From: Bacteroidia bacterium
GTDB lineage: Bacteria > Bacteroidota > Bacteroidia > Bacteroidales > GWF2-35-48
Assembly: GCA_016212695.1 (NCBI GenBank)
Contig: JACREX010000140.1
Coordinates: 1 to 46,869, forward strand
Direction: 5' to 3'
Length of the DNA stretch: 46,869 nucleotides
Each line of letters begins with the position of its first letter. Position 1 is the stretch's first letter. The notes under the pieces were generated by a model. It was not told the origin of the DNA and ran no database searches. It saw only the letters and a program-made list of their open reading frames with translations. Shown here piece by piece: positions 31,909 through 40,971 of this stretch. Made by a program: the position numbers and the translations under genes.

Positions 31909-33036
31909 ATGATCGTCGGATTTGATGCAAAGCGGGCATTCTTTAACAGCAGCGGACTGGGAGCCTACAGCCGGAATACCATTCAACTGCTTTCAAAATA
32001 TTATCCTGATAACAGGTATTATCTGTATACGCCCACATCGAAAAATGCGATTGATTTTACCCATGACCGGAATATCAGCATCCGTCAGCCTGAAACAAAA
32101 ACAGGCAGGTATCTGAAATCCTACTGGCGAAGCTTCCTGCTCACAAAGCAGCTTGAGAAAGATCGGGTTGATATTTACCACGGCCTCAGCAATGAACTGC
32201 CTTCAAGAATTAACCGGTCGCACATCAAATCGGTTGTTACAATTCACGACCTTATCTTTATCCGGTATCCCCATCTTTACAAAAAAATTGACCGTGAAAT
32301 CTATAGAAGGAAAATCAAATACTGTTGCCTCGCTGCTGACAAAATAGCAGCGATCAGCCTGCAAACAAAAGCGGATATAATCGAATTTTTTGGAGTTGAT
32401 GAATCAAAGATCGAAGTGGTTTACCAGGGATGCAATCCTTTGTTTTATGGCAAGGCAAATAATGATACAAAAAAAGAAATTTCAAAAAAATATCATTTGC
32501 CGGAACACTATATATTATATGTAGGAACCATAGAACAAAGAAAAAATCTGCTGAATATTATCAGGGCTGTGCATGAAGCAGGCATTGATATTCCCATAGT
32601 GGCAGTCGGTAAACCAGCAAAATATCTTCAAAAGGTTCATGAATATATTGCCCAACATTCGATTGATAAGAAGGTACATTTGCTTCACAATGTTTTGTTT
32701 GATGAATTACCGGCAATATACCAGATGGCAGCTTTATTTGTTTATCCATCCGCATTCGAAGGATTTGGAATACCCATTATTGAGGCGATATATTCAGGCG
32801 TTCCGGTGATCACGTCAAAAGGCGGATGTTTCAGCGAGGCTGGCGGTAATAATTCTCTATATGTTGACCCTGACAATATCGAGGAATTATCCTTTGCCAT
32901 TAACAAAGTAGTTTCTGATAATGAGCTTAAAAATCGCATGATAAAAACAAGCCTTGAATATGTCCGGAAATTTAACGACGATGCTGTTGCACGAAGCCTT
33001 ATGAATGTTTATAAAAATCTAATACAACATGAATGA
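31909..33036 (+). CDS. GT4-family (GT-B fold) glycosyltransferase
   Basis: The 375-residue cytosolic glycosyltransferase has an N-terminal acceptor domain (1-180; MIVGFDAKRAFFNSSGLGAYSRN, VDIYHGLSNELP, VVTIHDLIFIRYP) and a C-terminal nucleotide-sugar domain (180-375; YILYVGTIEQRKNLLNIIRA, FVYPSAFEGFGIPIIEAIYS with the E-x7-E pair about 283-291, GGCFSEAGGNNSLYVDPDN). It transfers a sugar from an activated donor to a glycan, probably for LPS, capsule or exopolysaccharide; donor and acceptor are unknown. It overlaps tsaC by eight bases and is preceded by a heptamer repeat array. Confidence 0.93.
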   Translation: MIVGFDAKRAFFNSSGLGAYSRNTIQLLSKYYPDNRYYLYTPTSKNAIDFTHDRNISIRQPETKTGRYLKSYWRSFLLTKQLEKDRVDIYHGLSNELPSRINRSHIKSVVTIHDLIFIRYPHLYKKIDREIYRRKIKYCCLAADKIAAISLQTKADIIEFFGVDESKIEVVYQGCNPLFYGKANNDTKKEISKKYHLPEHYILYVGTIEQRKNLLNIIRAVHEAGIDIPIVAVGKPAKYLQKVHEYIAQHSIDKKVHLLHNVLFDELPAIYQMAALFVYPSAFEGFGIPIIEAIYSGVPVITSKGGCFSEAGGNNSLYVDPDNIEELSFAINKVVSDNELKNRMIKTSLEYVRKFNDDAVARSLMNVYKNLIQHE

Positions 33037-33592
33037 TGACCTGAATTATACCCTGAAAATTTTAAAAGAAGGGGGAGTCGTTCTTTATCCGACTGACACC
33101 GTCTGGGGTATTGGCTGCGATGCAACCAACAGCGAAGCCGTTGCTAAAATTTATAAGATTAAACAGCGTGAGGATGCGAAAAGCATGATCATCTTAGTTG
33201 ACAGCCTGCAAATGATTTTTAATTATGTGAAAGAAATTCCCGATATCGCGTTGCAGCTTATTGAAACCAATGATAAACCCATGACCCTTGTTTATCCGGG
33301 TGCGGAAAATCTTGCAGGCAATCTTATAAATCACGATGGTTCGATTGGCATTCGTATTACATCGGATGAGTTTTGCAAAAAACTTATTGGTAAATTTAGA
33401 AAACCCATAGTCTCAACATCTGCTAACTTAAGCGGGAAAAAGCATCCCGGAAATTTTTCGGAAATAGAAAAAACAATTCTCAACCAGGTTGATTATATTG
33501 TGAAATGGATGCAAAATGATAAAGCCAGACCAATGCCATCATCAATAATAAAAGTTGGACTAAAGGGTGAGATAGAAATTCTCAGGAGATAA
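33029..33592 (+). CDS. tsaC: L-threonylcarbamoyladenylate synthase
   Basis: TsaC/Sua5 makes threonylcarbamoyl-AMP from threonine, bicarbonate and ATP for the t6A37 modification of ANN-decoding tRNAs. The 187-residue YrdC domain shows LYPTDTVWGIGCDATN (about 18-33), the KxR/K region IKQREDAKSMIILV (about 47-60), KPMTLVYPG (about 87-95), GSIGIRIT and STSANLSGKKHPG (about 129-141). It lacks the extra C-terminal Sua5 domain, so it is the short TsaC type. It overlaps the glycosyltransferase gene end by eight bases, implying coupled expression. Confidence 0.95.
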   Translation: MNDDLNYTLKILKEGGVVLYPTDTVWGIGCDATNSEAVAKIYKIKQREDAKSMIILVDSLQMIFNYVKEIPDIALQLIETNDKPMTLVYPGAENLAGNLINHDGSIGIRITSDEFCKKLIGKFRKPIVSTSANLSGKKHPGNFSEIEKTILNQVDYIVKWMQNDKARPMPSSIIKVGLKGEIEILRR

Positions 33593-33664
33593 GGAATCAA
33601 ATTTTCCCGGAAGAAACGGCTCAGAAAAGATTCTGGTTTCCGGGTTATGAAAATTTTATGAGGA

Positions 33665-34411
33665 TCAATGAGTATAAAACTTATCCGGAGTGCGGGTATT
33701 AAACGGAACAACCCATCCTATTTTAAAAGAATATAGCAAATCATTACGCTGCCTGTTATCTTTTTGCCGTGTATCGAAATTAAAATCGCGCCTGCATTTT
33801 GTCCATGCCTGGTAAAATTCAAACCCTGCAGTAAAATTTTTCAGTTTGTTTTTCCCAAGATACAGATACCCGATGAATACTTTTGCGGCAAGGCCGTTTG
33901 TCAGCCGGTCATAGCCTTTTGCATAATCTCCCTGCAACGAAGGCACATTGTTCCCTTCCACATCAAACCGTATTTTATGCTGAAGCAAACCGGCTCCAGC
34001 GCTCAGGATGATACCTGAATTCAGATTCGGCCCCCAGACCGGAATGATTTTCCCGAGATTTGCTCCTATGTAAAAACCTCTTTCCGATAAAATAATGTTT
34101 GCATATTCGCCGTATTCATTGATTATTTCTCCGTTCGAAGATTTCAGGCTGTCTAAGATACCACTCTCTTTAATGGAATTTCCAAACAAATAATATCCTT
34201 CAACGCATAGTATCCAGTTGCTTCGCGTTTTTATCGAAAAATGACCGGCAATGTTTGAATTCACTCCAAAACGTTTCGCCATATCGCCGCCGGGAATCTG
34301 CACGGAAAACGAAACGGATGCCATCGGTACAAAAACAGAGGTGTCGTTGATGCCCTGCGCGGAAATCAGTTTTGATAATAAAACAAGAATAATTATACAG
34401 ATTTTTTTCAT
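33665..34411 (-). CDS. Predicted outer-membrane beta-barrel protein of unknown function
   Basis: The 248-residue protein has a signal peptide (MKKICIIILVLLSKLISAQ) and a body of alternating amphipathic strands (VSFSVQIPGGDMAKRFG, GYYLFGNSI, GFYIGANLGKIIPV, GLAAKVFIGYLYLGKN, FKIGWVVPF) typical of small outer-membrane barrels. The aromatic-rich final strand, however, is followed by a short polar tail. No named family was recognised. It lies 34 bp downstream of the PhoH gene on the same strand, perhaps co-transcribed but with no evident functional link. Confidence 0.75.
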   Translation of the reverse strand: MKKICIIILVLLSKLISAQGINDTSVFVPMASVSFSVQIPGGDMAKRFGVNSNIAGHFSIKTRSNWILCVEGYYLFGNSIKESGILDSLKSSNGEIINEYGEYANIILSERGFYIGANLGKIIPVWGPNLNSGIILSAGAGLLQHKIRFDVEGNNVPSLQGDYAKGYDRLTNGLAAKVFIGYLYLGKNKLKNFTAGFEFYQAWTKCRRDFNFDTRQKDNRQRNDLLYSFKIGWVVPFNTRTPDKFYTH

Positions 34412-34445
34412 GCCGTTCCCTTCACTGCTGATGCTTTATTGCTAC

Positions 34446-35771
34446 TTATAGCAGATTACTTGCCAGCTCTGCCAGATAGCTTCGTTCTCCTTTAACAAGG
34501 TTTACATGGGCAAAAAGATTCTGACCTTTCATCCGATCAGACAAATACGACAACCCGTTCGATTGCGTGTCAAGATACGGTGAATCGATCTGTTCCACAT
34601 CGCCGGTGAAAACAACCTTTGTCCCCTCCCCTGCCCGTGTAATGATTGTCTTTACTTCGTGCGGCGTAAGATTTTGCGCTTCATCAACAATAAAGAAAAT
34701 GTTCGATAAACTGCGTCCCCGGATATAAGCAAGCGGCGTGATAATCAGTTTTTCCGATTTCAAAAGTTCTTCTATTTTATTGAATTCGGGGCTTTGAGGT
34801 TTAAATTTATGTTTGATCACGGAGAGGTTGTCGAACAAAGGCTGCATATAGGGTCCGATTTTGTCGTTCACATCGCCGGGCAGGTATCCCATATCGCGGT
34901 TAGCAAGAGGAATAATAGGACGCGCCAGGAAAACCTGCTGAAAATCTTTTTTCTGCTGGAGCGCTGCGGCCAGGGCGAGCAATGTTTTTCCTGTGCCTGC
35001 TTTTCCTGTGAGCGCCACTAATTGAATCTCCGGCCGCAGCAGGGCATCTAATGAAAAGGTCTGCTCTGCATTTCTCGGATCAATACCGTAGGCATGATGT
35101 TTTTCCACCCGGTTGATCACCCGGTTGAACGGATCGAAATGCGCCAGCACGCTGGCTTTTCTTGACTTCATAATGATATACTGATGCGCCGTCGGATCAT
35201 TTTCAAAATTAAATTCTTCAACAGAAACCCCGTTGAAATTTTCATAAAGACGTGAAACAAGGGTTTCATCAATATTTTCCAATATGGTAACGCTCTTGAA
35301 TAATTCGGCAATATTCTGAACCTTGTCGTTTTCGTAATCTTCAGCGCGTATCCCAAGCGATTTGGCCTTCATGCGCAGATTTATGTCTTTTGTGATCAGC
35401 ACGACAATTCTGTTGGAATTGTTTTTGCGTATAAAGTCTGCTGTGGCTAATATCCTGTGATCAGAGGTGTTTTCAGGAAAAGAATCTTTTACAACATCAG
35501 AGTTTTTCCCTGTTTCAATAAACAGGGTTCCTTTCCCGACACCGAGAGAGATACCTTTTGTTAAAAGCAATTCGCCGGCAAGTTTATCCATTTCTCTTAC
35601 AAATTCGCGCGCCTGGAAATTGATCAGGTCGCTTCCTTTTTTGAACCGGTCCAGTTCTTCAAGGACAACAATGGGAATGATTATGTCATTTTCCTGAAAA
35701 TTGTAAATGCACCGGTAGTCATGTAAAAGAACATTCGTATCCAATACAAAAATCTTCTTGCTTTTTTTCAT
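34446..35771 (-). CDS. PIN-PhoH fusion ATPase/ribonuclease (PhoH2 type)
   Basis: The 441-residue cytoplasmic protein joins an N-terminal PIN nuclease domain (about 8-150; VLDTNVLLHD, VVLEELDRFKKG, NTSDHRILATAD, LITKDINLRMKA, holding the acidic metal-site residues) to a PhoH ATPase domain (about 225-440). That domain has Walker A LTGKAGTGKTLLALAAALQQ near 252-262, Walker B IFFIVDEAQNLTPHE near 356-366 and TGDVEQIDSPYLD. PhoH2 proteins couple ATP hydrolysis to RNA unwinding and cleavage; here no vapB-like antitoxin gene is next to it. It is followed by an outer-membrane barrel gene. Confidence 0.94.
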   Translation of the reverse strand: MKKSKKIFVLDTNVLLHDYRCIYNFQENDIIIPIVVLEELDRFKKGSDLINFQAREFVREMDKLAGELLLTKGISLGVGKGTLFIETGKNSDVVKDSFPENTSDHRILATADFIRKNNSNRIVVLITKDINLRMKAKSLGIRAEDYENDKVQNIAELFKSVTILENIDETLVSRLYENFNGVSVEEFNFENDPTAHQYIIMKSRKASVLAHFDPFNRVINRVEKHHAYGIDPRNAEQTFSLDALLRPEIQLVALTGKAGTGKTLLALAAALQQKKDFQQVFLARPIIPLANRDMGYLPGDVNDKIGPYMQPLFDNLSVIKHKFKPQSPEFNKIEELLKSEKLIITPLAYIRGRSLSNIFFIVDEAQNLTPHEVKTIITRAGEGTKVVFTGDVEQIDSPYLDTQSNGLSYLSDRMKGQNLFAHVNLVKGERSYLAELASNLL

Positions 35772-35851
35772 CCGAAATAGTTTTAAAAATTATCAGTCCT
35801 TTAATAACTGAATCATTGCAGATTTATTGCTATGTATTGTTATTAGCCGGG

Positions 35852-36679
35852 TCAGATTTTATTGCCGGGGTTAATGCACATTACCGGTATCTTATGTTCG
35901 TTGAAAATGATGTTCTGCTCATCCATTCCCATAATATAATCTGTAATATGAATATCTTTTTTAATCATGATCAGGATTATGTCCGCCTCAATTTTGTGGG
36001 AATATCCGATTACCGCTTCTGTAAATTCTTTTTTCTTAGACGGTTCATAGATATCAAACGGGATGGAATATTTTGCGAAAAATTTTGTCACCACCGCGAT
36101 GTTCGAAGATACCTTTGTTCCGCCGGCAAAGTGCTGCTTGACGATTCTCATTTTAGCGTCGCAGCATTTTTGCAGGAAGCGCGCCCATGTTAATTTTTCA
36201 AGGCTGTCTCTGGTTTCATCCACGGGGAAAATAATATTCCGTAATTCTGACCTGGATGGCGGAGCTTGAACTACAAGGAACGGAAGATTGGTTCCCGATA
36301 TCACTTTCATGGCCCAACTGCCGGTAACCTTTTGCATCCCCTTCATACCGTGCGTACCCATTACAACCATGCTTACATTTAATAGCCAGGCTACATCCGA
36401 AATCGTTGTAAAAATACTTCCTTCAATGACGATGGAATTAATTTTAACGCCGTATTTTGTTGAATAATCACTGGAAAGCACATTCAGTTTATTCGTTGAC
36501 GCTATGGTTTCGTGCACCTTTTTCGATTTGTTTTTAAGCAACCCGCCCTTATCAACAATGTGTAACAAGGTGATATCATTATCTAATTTTTTTGCCACAT
36601 TGATGGCGTGTAAAAGTGCGTTCTCCGTGACTTCTGTAAAATCCCACGGTACTAATATTGTTTTTTTGGCATCGCTCAT
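35852..36679 (-). CDS. Tandem universal stress protein (UspA family)
   Basis: The 275-residue protein has two Usp domains: domain 1 (about 1-140; TILVPWDFTEVTENALLHAI) carries the ATP-binding pattern VMGTHGMKGMQKVTGS near 108-122. Domain 2 (about 147-275; NIIFPVDETRDSLEKL) has lost that glycine pattern, having DIILIMIKKDIHITDYIMG instead. A one-active, one-degenerate tandem is common for this family. It lies 18 bp downstream of the REC-PAS protein gene on the same strand, so the two are probably co-transcribed, which ties this stress protein to that signalling protein by context (inference). The 80-bp gap to the PhoH gene holds no feature. Confidence 0.9.
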   Translation of the reverse strand: MSDAKKTILVPWDFTEVTENALLHAINVAKKLDNDITLLHIVDKGGLLKNKSKKVHETIASTNKLNVLSSDYSTKYGVKINSIVIEGSIFTTISDVAWLLNVSMVVMGTHGMKGMQKVTGSWAMKVISGTNLPFLVVQAPPSRSELRNIIFPVDETRDSLEKLTWARFLQKCCDAKMRIVKQHFAGGTKVSSNIAVVTKFFAKYSIPFDIYEPSKKKEFTEAVIGYSHKIEADIILIMIKKDIHITDYIMGMDEQNIIFNEHKIPVMCINPGNKI

Positions 36680-36697
36680 AATTCGATATATTTAATG

Positions 36698-39600
36698 TTA
36701 AACTCTGTTTTCAACTTTCTCGTATCGCTCGGTAACATCTCTCACTAATGAGAGAACTTCATTTTCATTCAGAGGGGAGATTCTTGCTTCAAACCATCGT
36801 ACTCCTATAGGTGAATCCAACTGGTATTCGATAGTTTGCACTTCTGTCGTTTCAATAGCTTTCCGGATTTTTGAAAGAATCTCTTCTAATTTTTCTCCTT
36901 CAAAATAATGCCTGTGGTTTAACCCGATGATACTTTTATTAGGTTTGAATTTAGCATAATAATCAGCCTTGAAATCGAGATAGGTGCCATTCTTGTCGAG
37001 AATAAAAATAATATCCGGTATCGCTTTCAGCAAGGCTTTGTTTTTTTGTTCGCTTTCGCGCAGCGACTTTTCAATCTTCACCCGCTCTGTGATATCCCTG
37101 ATAATGGCATGCCTGTATTTTTTGTTGCCCAGGGTTAAAACCGTTAAGCTTACTTCTGCGTCAAAGAGGAGGCCGTCTTTGCGTTTCTGCTGCCAGTAAA
37201 ATGTGGAGTTGCCTTTTTTGTTCGCTTCATCAATTTTTGCAGCCCGCTTTTCTTTTGAAGGCACTCCATTGGGTTGTACTTCGGGCGATAAGGCAAGAAG
37301 GTTGAAGTTAAAAAATTCATTTCTCGTGTAACCAAACAATTCAATAGCCTTGTTATTCACATCAACAATCTTATCGGTTTCCGCATCAATGATTAAAATA
37401 ATATCATTGGCTTCAGAAAATAAAGCATAATATTTCTGCTGGCTTTCGATGAATTGCTGCTCTGCATGTTTTTCTTTGGTTATATCCACAAGGTAACCAA
37501 GCAATTGTATGGCATCGTTTTTATCATCGCGGATAATAGAGGTAAAATCTTTCATCCAGAGTACTTTTCCGTCTTTTGTACGCAGCCTGTAATTGCTAAA
37601 TTCCACATGCGTGGCTGATTTTTTCATGGCATCCATGCGTTCGCGCATATGCGTGTCATAATCATCCGGGTGAATCAGCGAAGACAATTCAACTTTTTTA
37701 TTCCGGAAGTCTTCAAAAGAATATCCCAAAACATTGGAAACATTTTCCGAGAAATATAAAACATGATCCGGATTTGAGGCATCCACTCTCACAACAAGCA
37801 CATTGCCTTTTATGAACATGCTCCTTTCTTCGAGCAGGGCTTTGTTCATGTCGTAAATTTGGTTCTCGTATTGTTTTCGTTCCGTGATATCGGATATGGA
37901 TCCGGCAATCCGGTAGGGCTCTCCGTTATCATCTTTAAGCGCAAGGGCTCTTTCAAAAATCCACCGGTACTCGCCGTTTTTGTGTTTCAGCCGGTATTCA
38001 TGAATGTAAACTTCTGTCCTCCCTTCAAGGTATTCCTGCATTTTCTGCTTGGTTTTTGAAACATCATCCGGGTGTATCAGTTTATCCCGCGCATCCCGCC
38101 GGTTAATAATCTCGTAATCATTATAACCCAGTATGGATTTCCACCTCGGGGATAAATACATTTCATCGGTTATCAGGTTCCAGTCCCACACGCCGTCATT
38201 TCCCGCCTGGGCAACAAGAAAATATCTTTCTTCGCTTTGTTTTAATGCAATGTGGCTTGTTTCCCGCTCCGTAATATCAAGCGTCCAGAGTAAGATACGG
38301 TAGATTTCTCCTTTATAATTGGCTATCGGGTCAAGATGAACCTCATTCCAGTATTCCGTATTATCATATCGGGCTTTTTCTTTAAAAACTACATGTTCTC
38401 CCATTTTTGCCCGTTCGAATTTTTGTTTGAAAATTTCCATTCCGGATCCTTCCAAAAGAAAATCAACGACACTGTCTCCTTTTTTTAAGGAATATTTGAA
38501 TTCTTTCTGGATAACATCTTTTGCCGCCCGGTTAAATGCAATAATCCTGTGATTCATATCCACTAAGTAGAAACGCTGTATGCTGCTGTCGAAAAGAGGT
38601 TTTAATTCAGCCCTGGAATCTTCAAGGTCTTTTTCTATTTTTTTCCGTTCGGAAATATCAAGGAACGAAATACAGAACCGGTCTATTTCTTCCTCATTGT
38701 CGTCAACGATCGGGTAAATCGTTATTTTCAGATATTTTTTTGTTTCAGGGAACTGAAATTGCCTTTCTAAATAATGGGTTACGCCGTCAATGGTATTGCT
38801 GAACAATCCGGAAAATTCAAGTTTGTCTAAAAAAGTTAATGCATCAAAAATGTTTTCGCCCAATGAGATTTCCGTATTGAAAAAATCTTTGGTATACGTT
38901 GCTGCAAGTTTGTTAAAATCAATAATTCTTAGCTTCTTGTCAATAAGAAAAATAGCCTCGGTGCTTCCGTTAAAAATCGCCTTGAGGTTATTGGCGGATG
39001 TTTTAATCGTTTCTTCATAGATTTTTTTATCGGTTACATCCGTGCAATAGCATACAATTCCCGTTATTTCATCTGCCAGGTTTTTTAATACGGACAGCGA
39101 AAGTCTTGTATATACTTTTTTAAGCGTAACCGGATGAATGAAATCAATCTCGACTTCATGGTGTTCCTTTTCAAGAGGGATCTCAAAGAAATTTTCCTGC
39201 AGGAATGTTTCGTTTTTTTCAGGATATAATCGTGAGATATGTTCTCCTACTATTAAATATTTTGGAATGCCGAAAATCTTTTCCGCGCCTAAGTTCCATG
39301 TTTTTATTTTACCGTTAAGGCTTATACTTGCTACTCCGTCGTGGATATTATTTATGATGTTATCCTGCTCGGACAATAGTCCCTTCGAATGCAGTTCTTC
39401 GGTTTTATCTGTTATAACAAGCTGTAGCGCTTTCTGCCTCTTGAACGTGATAGGAGAGCCGACAATACCGACATAATAGGATTCCTCATTTAATGCCTTT
39501 ATCGTAGTCTCAAAGTAATCCATCTTGGTGTTCGACTTAATGGCAAACAGCATTTTGTTTTTAAATAATTCCCGTTTGTCTTCTTTTATAAATTGCAGTA

Positions 39601-40135
39601 CTGATTTTTGCAGCAGGTCTTCTATATTAATGGTTCCTAAAAGTTTCAATCCGGCAAGGTTCACATATTCTATAAGGTCGTTGATGATAACCACAATGGT
39701 ATCTTCCGTATCATCCACTAATTTCCGGTAAGGTCTTTCCCGTAATTCTAATTCCTGTTCATGCCTGTGTTTGAAATACGCTAGTTCAAGAGTGATTCCG
39801 AGGGTGGATTTAATGATGGGTTTTACCAAGTATCCGTAAGGATTTGTGCTGATGGCTTTATTAACGGTTGCTTCTTCCGTATCGCTGGTAATGTAAACAA
39901 TAGGTACGTCAAACTCGCCCTTGATCATATCCACAGCCTTAATGCCGTCAATATCTCCATGCAGATGAATATCCATTAAAATAACATCGGGCAATGCTTC
40001 CCTGCATTTCTCTATAGCCTTTTCCGCCTCCGAAAAAACGTCCATTGTTTCGAAGCCAAGTTCATCAAGAAACATCTTGATAAGCGTGGTCAGCATCTTG
40101 TCATCATCTACTACTAAAACTTTTTTTGGCTGCAT
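36698..40135 (-). CDS. Receiver domain followed by eight PAS domains, no output domain
   Basis: This 1,145-residue cytoplasmic protein starts with a response-regulator receiver (1-120; VLVVDDDKMLTTL with the acidic pair about 9-11, VILMDIHLHGDIDG phosphoacceptor aspartate about 55). Eight PAS/PAC segments follow, ending near 245, 375, 505, 625, 755, 885, 1015 and 1145. Most close with a DITER or DITE phrase (DISERKK, DITERET, DITERKQ, DITKEK, DITERVK, DVTERYE). I find no HisKA, HATPase, GGDEF, EAL, SpoIIE or DNA-binding domain; the protein ends 7 residues after the last PAC motif. The gene is intact, with a normal stop and 18 bp to the Usp gene. It may act as a signal-integrating scaffold or adaptor. 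Confidence 0.9.
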   Translation of the reverse strand: MQPKKVLVVDDDKMLTTLIKMFLDELGFETMDVFSEAEKAIEKCREALPDVILMDIHLHGDIDGIKAVDMIKGEFDVPIVYITSDTEEATVNKAISTNPYGYLVKPIIKSTLGITLELAYFKHRHEQELELRERPYRKLVDDTEDTIVVIINDLIEYVNLAGLKLLGTINIEDLLQKSVLQFIKEDKRELFKNKMLFAIKSNTKMDYFETTIKALNEESYYVGIVGSPITFKRQKALQLVITDKTEELHSKGLLSEQDNIINNIHDGVASISLNGKIKTWNLGAEKIFGIPKYLIVGEHISRLYPEKNETFLQENFFEIPLEKEHHEVEIDFIHPVTLKKVYTRLSLSVLKNLADEITGIVCYCTDVTDKKIYEETIKTSANNLKAIFNGSTEAIFLIDKKLRIIDFNKLAATYTKDFFNTEISLGENIFDALTFLDKLEFSGLFSNTIDGVTHYLERQFQFPETKKYLKITIYPIVDDNEEEIDRFCISFLDISERKKIEKDLEDSRAELKPLFDSSIQRFYLVDMNHRIIAFNRAAKDVIQKEFKYSLKKGDSVVDFLLEGSGMEIFKQKFERAKMGEHVVFKEKARYDNTEYWNEVHLDPIANYKGEIYRILLWTLDITERETSHIALKQSEERYFLVAQAGNDGVWDWNLITDEMYLSPRWKSILGYNDYEIINRRDARDKLIHPDDVSKTKQKMQEYLEGRTEVYIHEYRLKHKNGEYRWIFERALALKDDNGEPYRIAGSISDITERKQYENQIYDMNKALLEERSMFIKGNVLVVRVDASNPDHVLYFSENVSNVLGYSFEDFRNKKVELSSLIHPDDYDTHMRERMDAMKKSATHVEFSNYRLRTKDGKVLWMKDFTSIIRDDKNDAIQLLGYLVDITKEKHAEQQFIESQQKYYALFSEANDIILIIDAETDKIVDVNNKAIELFGYTRNEFFNFNLLALSPEVQPNGVPSKEKRAAKIDEANKKGNSTFYWQQKRKDGLLFDAEVSLTVLTLGNKKYRHAIIRDITERVKIEKSLRESEQKNKALLKAIPDIIFILDKNGTYLDFKADYYAKFKPNKSIIGLNHRHYFEGEKLEEILSKIRKAIETTEVQTIEYQLDSPIGVRWFEARISPLNENEVLSLVRDVTERYEKVENRV

Positions 40136-40233
40136 TATAGTAGCGTTTAAAATTTTATTGCAATCTTTACCCTGCTAAAAGGGTATGAAATTATTAAAAA
40201 TAGTTGTTACTTCAAAATATTTTTTTGTAAACG

Positions 40234-40971
40234 ATGAATATTATTATTGATTTTGGCAACACATTAGCTAAAATTGCTATTACCGAAAACAACCGGATCG
40301 TATTTAAAAAAACCTATGAAACAATTACTTCTAAGGATATTAAATCCATCGGTAATAAATTCCCGGGTATTGAAAATGCAATTTTATCATCTGTTGTTAA
40401 TCATTCGGGAAAAATATCGGATTTCTTAAAAAACCATTACAGTTTTTATATTGAACTCGACGAAAAGACTCCGATCCCTATCGTAAACCGGTATAAAACT
40501 CCTCTTACTCTTGGTAAAGACCGGCTGGCAGGCGTGGTTGCGGCAGGCAATATTTTTCCGGGTAACGACGTTTTGGTTATTGACCTTGGAACAGCGGCAA
40601 CCTTTGATTTCATAGATAAAAAGAAGATGTATCATGGCGGCAATATTTCACCGGGCCTTACAACAAGATTTAAGGCATTGAACAGGGTAACGCAAAAATT
40701 GCCGCTTCTTGAAAAAAAAGAAAAATTCCCCTTATTGGGAGATAATACAAAGGATGCAATTATTGCAGGCGTTCAAAATGGTTTAATCTTTGAAATCAAC
40801 GGATATATAAACTGTTTAACAGAAAAATATAGCAATCTTAAAATTATTTTAACCGGGGGCGACGCCTTTTTCTTTGAGAAAAAACTAAAAAATGCCATCT
40901 TTGCAGAGCCGGATCTTGTGATTCTCGGATTGAATATGATTTTAGAATATAATTTAAAACTCAAAAATTGA
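40234..40971 (+). CDS. coaX: Type III pantothenate kinase
   Basis: CoaX phosphorylates pantothenate, the first step of coenzyme A synthesis, without feedback by CoA. The 245-residue sequence belongs to the ASKHA fold. It shows DFGNTLAKIAI (phosphate-1 motif, D6), LTLGKDRLAGVVAA (about 90-103), VLVIDLGTAATFDF (about 112-125) with the second aspartate, HGGNISPGL (about 131-139) and LILTGGDA-like KIILTGGDAFFF. It overlaps the next gene by four bases (TTGA), as in many Bacteroidota where coaX heads an envelope cluster. Confidence 0.95.
   Translation: MNIIIDFGNTLAKIAITENNRIVFKKTYETITSKDIKSIGNKFPGIENAILSSVVNHSGKISDFLKNHYSFYIELDEKTPIPIVNRYKTPLTLGKDRLAGVVAAGNIFPGNDVLVIDLGTAATFDFIDKKKMYHGGNISPGLTTRFKALNRVTQKLPLLEKKEKFPLLGDNTKDAIIAGVQNGLIFEINGYINCLTEKYSNLKIILTGGDAFFFEKKLKNAIFAEPDLVILGLNMILEYNLKLKN

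Noticed and set aside
40168-40185. Terminator hairpin ACCCT...AGGGT upstream of coaX
   Set aside because: The stem is only five bases with no T-run, and it lies between two divergent gene starts.
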